Source: Candidatus Handelsmanbacteria bacterium (lineage in GTDB: Bacteria > Latescibacterota > UBA2968 > UBA8231). From it: a DNA stretch of 64,000 nucleotides. The notes under the pieces are model-generated. The model was not told the DNA's origin and did not search any database. It saw only the letters and a list, made by a program, of their open reading frames with translations. The translations under genes were made by a program, and so were the position numbers. Positions 58,745 through 64,000 of this stretch are shown here, piece by piece. The stretch is from positions 1 to 64,000 of the forward strand of contig VGJS01000012.1 of the NCBI GenBank assembly GCA_016867395.1, in the 5' to 3' direction. Positions within the stretch are counted from its first letter, which is position 1, and each line of letters opens with the position of its first letter.

Positions 58745-61700
58745 CTAGAAACCTGCATACAGGGTGCGCACCCGTTGCCCGGCCGCGTTGAAGATGGCCA
58801 GGGAGAGGCTCTGGGCGCGGGGCAACTGGTATCGCAGCACCACCTCGGCGTTGAAGGGGTTGGGATAGGGCTCGTCCAGTCCCAGGGTCAGGGGTGCGGC
58901 GGGTTTGGCCGCCGGCGCCCAGGTCACGGGCGCGGGCAGGGCCAGGGTATCGACAACCCCGGAGGCGGCGAGGGCCAGGACGAGGCGCAGGGCCAGGGTC
59001 AGGGGCGAGGATTCCGGGCTCAATCGCCGCAAGCGCAGCCGGCCCAGCAGGGCCTCCCCCTCCAGGGGCTCGGCAAAGGAGAGGCCCAGGCTCAGGAGGC
59101 CCTCCGCGCCCAAGTCGGCCAGGAGCAGGGGGGCTGGGCGGTCCCTGGAGAAGTCCATGCCCGCGTATTCTAGTTGCGTGGGCAGGTCCAGTTCGAGGGT
59201 GAGGCCGCTCAACTGGCGGGCTTCCCGCACCTCCACCGGGACCAGGTACTCCTGGCCCCAGGGCAGGGGGTTGCCCAGGGTGAGGAGGGTGGGGGCCAGG
59301 CCGCGGCCCTCCAGGGGAATCTCTAGGGTCTCCTTCAGAGAGTTGCTCAGCCGCAGCCTGCCCCGCTGTGGCCCCACCAGGCTGGGCCGGAACTCGATGC
59401 GCACCGCGCCCACCGCGCCGGGGGCCAGGGTGTCGGGCGCCTGGAGCACCCGGAAGGGGCCGTCGGTCAGGGCCTGGAGGGCGAGGGGGGCGCGGGGGTG
59501 GAGGTTGCGCAACTCCAAATCCATGGTCCGGCCCTGGTCCAGGGCAGTGGGGGGAAAGAGGCGCCGGCCGGTCTGGGCGTGCAGGTAGGTGAGGTTGCCG
59601 CGGCCGGTGTAGGGCAGCAGGACCCTGGGCCGGGTCGGGTCGTCGGTGGCAAAGGCGAGGGTCCCCTGCACCAGGGCGGTGTCGCGCGGGGTGAAGCTCA
59701 ACTCGATGATCCCGGTCTGGCCGGGCGGGATGCTCAGGCGGCGGGGATTGGGCAGGAGCAGGCGCGAGCCGCTGAGCACCTGGCTCAGGTGCAGGTCCAC
59801 CTCGCCCTGGTTGCGCAGTTCGAGGCGGGTGCGGCGGGCCCGGCCGACGCGGCCCAAACCCAGGTCCAGGGCCGCGGGCAGGGGGGCCAGTTCGGGTTGG
59901 CCGCCCCGGCCCAGGAGCAGCACCCGCTGCACCGGGGTTTCGGGCACGTCGCTGAGGATGAAGAGGGTGTCGGCGTAGGCGCGGCGCTGGGCCGGCAGGA
60001 AGCTGAGGGGCAGTTGCAGGGCGGCGCCGGCGGGCAACTGCCCCTGCCCGACCAGGCCCAGGCGATAGGGGCTCCTGACCTCCAGGCGGTACTGGAGCGG
60101 GGCGCTGCCCTGGTTGCCCAGGGTGAGCACCTGGCGGGCCTCGCCGCCCACCACCACGGCGCCAAAGTCGAGGGAGGAGGTATTGAGCCGCAGGTCAGGA
60201 GCCAGGCCCTGGCCGGTGAGGGGCACCTGCAGAAGGGCGGTTCCGGCGGGGCTCTGCCAGCGCAGGGTGTCGGCCTGGCGTCCGCGTCCGCCGGGGATGT
60301 AGGCCAGGTCGAGGGCGCGCGTCTCGCCGGGGGCCAGGCGCAGCGAGGCGCTTTGGGCCAGGCGCAGGGCCGAATCCGGGGCCGCCACCAACTCTACTGG
60401 CAGGGTGCCGCGGTTGCGCAGCAGCAGTTGCCGGCTGCTGGACTGGCCCACCCGCTGGGGGCCAAAGTCCAGGCGCGGGGGCCAGGTTTCCACCTGGGGG
60501 GCGGGTGGGGAGAGGCAGAGGAGCCGGCCGCCCTGCGCGTCGCCTTCGAGGGCGTAGATCTCCCCCTCCGGGCCGGCGGCCAGGTCCAGCAGGGCCGGGG
60601 CGAACCCGGCGGCCAGTTCCTCGAGTTGGTCCCGGGCATTGAGCCGGTAGAGCCGACCGCCGGCCAGGCCCAGGTAGAGTTGGTCGCCAAAGGCCAGGGC
60701 CAGGGGCCGCTCGGGCAGCACGGCCACCTGTCGCAGGGAGAGGGAACCCTCCCCACCGGCGCCCTCGGCTCGCCACAACTCGCGGCTCTGGGCCAGCGCG
60801 AGGTACAGCCCGCCCTCCGGGGTGCCCTCGATGAGGGCCGGACCAGGGGGCAGGGTGGCGCAGGTTTCGAGGCGCTGGTCCACCAGGCGCAGCAGCCGGC
60901 TGCGGTCCTGCTGGTACAGATAGAGCTGATCGCCGGCCAGGGCCAGGGCCTCGGCGGCCTCGCTGATCTGGGCCAGGGGCAGGTACAGGGGTTTGCCCTC
61001 GCTGTCGGCGGCTATGCGGGTCAGGGGCTGGGGCCGGCCCAGGGCGGCCGGGGTGGCCAGGAGCAGACCCCTGCCCAGACGGGCCGGGGCCGGGGCGGCG
61101 CGGTAGTCGCTGGCCCGGAAGGCGGCAAAGGAACGGCGGGTGGGCAGGAGTCTCTCCAGCCCTTCGCGGTGGGTCAGGTACAGGGCCTGGCCCTGGGGGT
61201 CCCAGAGCAGTTCGAGCAGGCCGGGCCGGTCCAGGGCGGCGAGGCTCTCCAACTGATAGGAAAAGGCGGCGGTGATCCGGTCGCCCGGGTCGGCCAGTTG
61301 CCGGACCACAGGCAGGCGGGCCACCTGGTGCCGCTCGATATCGGCCAGCACCAGCTCGCCCTGCGTATCGAGGGCCAGGCGGGCGGGGCAGGCGAAGCCA
61401 GCGCCGAGGACGCGCAGCACCCCGTCGCCGTCCACGTGTACCAGCCGGCCATTGCCGGTGTCGGCGACAAAGACCCCCCCGGCCCGGTCGGCCGCCAGGC
61501 CCAGGGGCTGGTCGAGGGCGGCGCGGGTGGCGGGGGTGCCGTCGGCGCCGGCGCCGGGCTTGCCCGTGCCGGCGATGGCGCGCAGCAGTCCCTCTGGGCC
61601 GAGGCGGTATACGCGATGGTTGCCGGCATCGGCGATGTAGAGCGCCCCATCGGGACCAAAGCTCAGGTCCACAGGCAGGGTCAGGGCGCTCTGGAGGGCG

Positions 61701-62944
61701 GGCCCCCCTTCCTCGGCAGGCGCCTCGCCCCCGCCGGCGGCGGTGCGGAGAAGTCCCTGGGAATCGAGCCTGCGGACGCGGCGGTTGCCGCTGTCGGCGA
61801 TGTAGAGGTTTCCGGCAGGGTCGAAGGCCAGGCCCAGGGGCTGGTCGAGCAGGGCCAGGCGGGCCGGCCCGCCCTCGCCGCCAAAGCCGGGCAGGCCGGT
61901 GCCGGCCACCCTTTCGATGATCCCGTCGGGCCGCACCCGGCGCACGAGGTGGTTGCGGCGGTCGGCCACGTAGAGGTTGCCCTGAGGGTCATGGGCCAGG
62001 CCAAAGGGCTGGTACAGGGAGGCGTTGAGGGCCGGCCCGCCCTCGCCGCTGGCCCGCAGGAGCCCGTTGCCGGCCAACGGCAGCCCGGCGCCCTGCTCCT
62101 GGACCACCACCACCCGGCGCAGGCCGTAGTCGGCCACCAGGACGCGGCCCTGGGGGGCCACACTGAGGGCCTTGGGCTGGGCGCCAGGCTCGAACTGGGA
62201 CACGACACCTAGGGTGGAATCGGCTTCGAGGCGCAGGAGGCACGGGCCCAACTCGTCGAGAATCAGCAGACGGCCCTGAGGGTCGAAGGCCAGGTCGATG
62301 GGCTTGAGCCCGGCCTGGAGGGCGAGGCGCCGGCCGCTCCAGGGCAATTCGCCCCCGTCGCCGGCCAGGGTGGAGATCCGCCCGTCCGTCCCGACGCGGC
62401 GCACCCGGCGGTTGCCGGTATCGGCCACGTAGATCGCCCCATCGGGACCCATCTCCACCGCGCGGGGATCGGCCAGACGGGCCAGTCCCGAGGAGTTGCC
62501 GTCCCCGCCGAAACCGCGCTGGCCATTGCCGGCCACCGGGCGGCCCGTGCCGTCGGGGTCGAGTTGCCAGACGCGGTGGTTGGCCCGGTCGGCCACCAGC
62601 ACCCGGCCCTGGGCGTCGGCGGCCACCCCGTAGGGGGCAAAGCCATTGGGCGATCCGGCCACCAGGGGGTGATCGGGGCCGATGAAGGTGCGCAAGACCC
62701 CGTCGGCGCCCAGGACGCGGACCTGGCGGTTGCCCAAGTCGAGGATATAGAGCTGGCCCTCGGGTCCCAGGGCCAGGCCGGCGGGGACCATCAGGGCGCT
62801 CTGCTGGGCGGGGCGGACCTGGTTGTCGAGCCCGTAGCGGCCGTCGCCGGCCAGGGTGTGGAGCCGGCCTTCGGAGTCCACCACCCGCACCCGATTGTAC
62901 TGCTCGTCGGCGATATAGACCGAGCCGTCCGGGGCGGCCAGCAC
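58745..62944 (-). CDS. Giant secreted NHL-repeat / ASH-domain protein, interrupted at both ends
   Basis: 1399 intact codons. The first half is a series of NHL beta-propeller repeats (SVYIADEQYNRVRVVD, ALYIADAGNHRVYRLG and similar). The middle holds at least three ASH/HYDIN-like Ig domains (LDFGPQRVGQSSSRQLLLRN, SLDFGAVVVGGEARQVLTLG, ALDLGLGRVG). A cohesin-like domain (EYLVPVEVREARQLSGLTLE) and half of a FlgD-like sorting domain close the frame. The first in-frame start (GTG) lies inside the first repeat, because the signal peptide is encoded in another frame just upstream. A TAG cuts the sorting domain. Probably a recently inactivated surface protein. Confidence 0.8.
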   Translation of the reverse strand: MLAAPDGSVYIADEQYNRVRVVDSEGRLHTLAGDGRYGLDNQVRPAQQSALMVPAGLALGPEGQLYILDLGNRQVRVLGADGVLRTFIGPDHPLVAGSPNGFAPYGVAADAQGRVLVADRANHRVWQLDPDGTGRPVAGNGQRGFGGDGNSSGLARLADPRAVEMGPDGAIYVADTGNRRVRRVGTDGRISTLAGDGGELPWSGRRLALQAGLKPIDLAFDPQGRLLILDELGPCLLRLEADSTLGVVSQFEPGAQPKALSVAPQGRVLVADYGLRRVVVVQEQGAGLPLAGNGLLRASGEGGPALNASLYQPFGLAHDPQGNLYVADRRNHLVRRVRPDGIIERVAGTGLPGFGGEGGPARLALLDQPLGLAFDPAGNLYIADSGNRRVRRLDSQGLLRTAAGGGEAPAEEGGPALQSALTLPVDLSFGPDGALYIADAGNHRVYRLGPEGLLRAIAGTGKPGAGADGTPATRAALDQPLGLAADRAGGVFVADTGNGRLVHVDGDGVLRVLGAGFACPARLALDTQGELVLADIERHQVARLPVVRQLADPGDRITAAFSYQLESLAALDRPGLLELLWDPQGQALYLTHREGLERLLPTRRSFAAFRASDYRAAPAPARLGRGLLLATPAALGRPQPLTRIAADSEGKPLYLPLAQISEAAEALALAGDQLYLYQQDRSRLLRLVDQRLETCATLPPGPALIEGTPEGGLYLALAQSRELWRAEGAGGEGSLSLRQVAVLPERPLALAFGDQLYLGLAGGRLYRLNARDQLEELAAGFAPALLDLAAGPEGEIYALEGDAQGGRLLCLSPPAPQVETWPPRLDFGPQRVGQSSSRQLLLRNRGTLPVELVAAPDSALRLAQSASLRLAPGETRALDLAYIPGGRGRQADTLRWQSPAGTALLQVPLTGQGLAPDLRLNTSSLDFGAVVVGGEARQVLTLGNQGSAPLQYRLEVRSPYRLGLVGQGQLPAGAALQLPLSFLPAQRRAYADTLFILSDVPETPVQRVLLLGRGGQPELAPLPAALDLGLGRVGRARRTRLELRNQGEVDLHLSQVLSGSRLLLPNPRRLSIPPGQTGIIELSFTPRDTALVQGTLAFATDDPTRPRVLLPYTGRGNLTYLHAQTGRRLFPPTALDQGRTMDLELRNLHPRAPLALQALTDGPFRVLQAPDTLAPGAVGAVRIEFRPSLVGPQRGRLRLSNSLKETLEIPLEGRGLAPTLLTLGNPLPWGQEYLVPVEVREARQLSGLTLELDLPTQLEYAGMDFSRDRPAPLLLADLGAEGLLSLGLSFAEPLEGEALLGRLRLRRLSPESSPLTLALRLVLALAASGVVDTLALPAPVTWAPAAKPAAPLTLGLDEPYPNPFNAEVVLRYQLPRAQSLSLAIFNAAGQRVRTLYAGF

Positions 62945-62959
62945 ATCCTGGGTCAGCAG

Positions 62960-63080
62960 GCTGGCCTCCCTCGCCCAAACCGCCGCCGGCCAGGTACTTC
63001 AGTTCCCCTACGGCAAAGAGGTCGGAGGCGTGCAGGCGCAGCGGGTACAGGGCCAGGAAGAGCAGCGGGGACCAGCGCAT
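62960..63080 (-). pseudogene. Frameshifted signal peptide of the NHL protein
   Basis: ATG 63080 encodes MRWSPLLFLALYPLRLHA, a good signal peptide, then SDLFAVGELKYLAGGGLGEGG, the start of the first NHL repeat. A single-base shift near 62970 in a ggcgagggaggcc run moves the continuation (ASLLTQDVLAAPDGS) into the frame of the 1399-codon ORF. Confidence 0.75.
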
Positions 63081-63142
63081 GAGGCACCTCGTCAGAGATT
63101 TCACATAATTATCCTCAAGAGAGCCGCCAGGGCAACACCGGC

Positions 63143-63171
63143 TTGATGGGCGGCGCCGGGCGCGCTAGTTT
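63143..63171 (+). promoter_or_regulatory. Promoter of the binding-protein gene
   Basis: TTGATG (63143-63148), a 17-nt spacer, TAGTTT (63166-63171), 28 nt before the ATG. Confidence 0.55.
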
Positions 63172-63199
63172 AGCTCACCTTTCGCGGAGATCTAATAGG

Positions 63200-64000
63200 A
63201 TGGCATATAAAATGGTGGTCCTGATCCTGGCCCTGGGGCTGGTTTCCGGCGCGGCGGCCGGGGAGTGGCAGGGATTCGACCCGGCCGGCTTCGACGGGCT
63301 GATGCTCAAACCAGAGCAGTTGCAGGGCATGGTGGCCGAGGCCCGGCAGCACCGGCCGCCCAAGAACGGCGAGCGCTACGTCTTCGCCTTTGCCAATCTG
63401 CAGCGCGACATGGCCTTTGGCATCAAGGTGGAGGAGGGGATCAAGGCCAATGCGCAGGCCGCCGGCGTCGAACTCCTGGTGGCGGACAACCGCCTCGATG
63501 GCCCCACCGCCCTGGCCAACGCCGAAAGTTTCGTGCGGCGGGGGGTGGACTTTGTCATCGAGTTCCAGACCGACGTGAACTTTGGCCCCACCATCATGCA
63601 GAAATTCGCCAAGGCCGGCATCGGGGTGGTGGCCATCGACATCCCCATGCCGGGGGCCACCTTCTTCGGGGCCAACAACCCCCGCTCTGGCTTCATGGGC
63701 GGGGCGTACCTGGCCCAAGCCGCCCTGGCACGTTTCGGGGCTGGGCAGGTGGGCCAAGGGTACTTGGTGGTGGGCGAGTTGCCCCAGTCCGGGGCCATCC
63801 CGGCCATGCGCACCGAGGGGCAGTTGGCCGGCTTTTTGGCGGTGCTTCCCGAATTCCCCCGCGACCACCTGATCCGCATCGACACCAAGAACACCCTGCA
63901 GTACTCCTTTCAGCAGATGCGCAACGCCCTGGGGCGCATCCCGGCGGGGGCGCCGCTGATGCTTTTGGCCATCAACGACCAGTCCGTCACCGGGATGTTG
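63200..64000 (+). CDS. Sugar-type periplasmic substrate-binding protein (3' end outside window)
   Basis: 267 codons open to the window edge. A signal peptide MAYKMVVLILALGLVSGAAA is followed by a type I periplasmic binding fold: YVFAFANLQRDMAFGIKVEEG, GVELLVADNRLDGPTALANA, VDFVIEFQTDVNFG, GVVAIDIPMPGATFFGANNP and LMLLAINDQSVTG. These match the ribose/galactose-binding (Peripla_BP_4) pattern, so it likely feeds an ABC sugar importer encoded beyond the window. The start could also be the ATG at 63212. Confidence 0.85.
   Translation, partial: MAYKMVVLILALGLVSGAAAGEWQGFDPAGFDGLMLKPEQLQGMVAEARQHRPPKNGERYVFAFANLQRDMAFGIKVEEGIKANAQAAGVELLVADNRLDGPTALANAESFVRRGVDFVIEFQTDVNFGPTIMQKFAKAGIGVVAIDIPMPGATFFGANNPRSGFMGGAYLAQAALARFGAGQVGQGYLVVGELPQSGAIPAMRTEGQLAGFLAVLPEFPRDHLIRIDTKNTLQYSFQQMRNALGRIPAGAPLMLLAINDQSVTGML

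Noticed and set aside
59498-62212. 904-codon plus-strand frame opposite the NHL protein
   Set aside because: Repetitive Gly/Gln/Val/Ala sequence produced by the antisense of NHL repeats; no family features.

Overview
This 64 kb, strongly GC-rich window is chromosomal DNA of a Gram-negative (didermic) bacterium. It carries LPS-export genes (a LptC-LptA fusion and LptB), RpoN, secreted proteins ending in FlgD-Ig-like sorting domains typical of the FCB superphylum, and a complete Pup/UBact-proteasome cluster. Together with many Gfo/Idh oxidoreductases, UxuA-like TIM barrels and other organic-acid enzymes, this suggests a Latescibacterota-like lineage. That placement is inferred from gene content only. 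No rRNA, tRNA, CRISPR array, IS element or prophage was seen.

Layout. 0-4.3 kb: end of the ATP synthase operon (atpD, atpC, a clear terminator), a polyprenyl synthase, a UxuA-like protein and an M42 peptidase. 4.3-7.3 kb: an ECF sigma factor, divergent from a SEC-C protein / RmlC-like / PyrE-like operon. 7.3-13.8 kb: msrA-smc-SMP30 operon, a small protein, a decayed HprK-like gene and a DUF2203 gene. 14-20.6 kb: gatC, pyrG, lptCA, lptB, rpoN. 20.6-23.6 kb: arsenic operon arsM-acr3-arsR-arsC, with an ArsR-type operator and a nonsense-truncated arsC. 23.6-28 kb: LarA-like, ComD/ComE-like, BirA and an unrecognised 398-residue protein. 28-32.4 kb: a five-gene operon (DUF2064 transferase, voltage-gated channel, PHP phosphoesterase, metallophosphatase, SDR). 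32.7-38.3 kb: CoA-transferase subunits, M14 peptidase, a broken adenylate cyclase and a second UxuA-like protein.

38.5-49.5 kb (minus strand) is the centrepiece: lepB-mpa-dop-pup-prcB-prcA-pafA followed without a gap by a hypothetical gene and a large secreted M6 metalloprotease. All are closely spaced behind one good promoter. Pup ends in Gln, so Dop would deamidate it, PafA would ligate it to substrates, and Mpa would feed the substrates to the PrcAB core. LepB and the M6 protease are exported-protein functions placed in the same transcription unit.

49.6-52.1 kb is a graveyard: a metallo-beta-lactamase gene, a glycosidase-like gene and small membrane/coiled-coil genes are riddled with stops and frameshifts, many explainable as G:C to A:T changes. 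52.1-58.5 kb holds a YuiH-type Mo oxidoreductase, two Gfo/Idh oxidoreductases, a sulfatase-fold hydrolase, an Ldh2-type dehydrogenase and a phosphodiester glycosidase. 58.6-63.1 kb is a giant NHL/ASH-domain secreted protein broken at both ends. The window closes inside a sugar-type periplasmic binding protein gene.

Recurring themes are housekeeping promoters of the form TTGACA-N17/18-TANNNT, GC-rich intergenic patches sharing a repeated element, a 46-bp perfect palindrome, and an unusually high number of interrupted genes next to very long intact ones.
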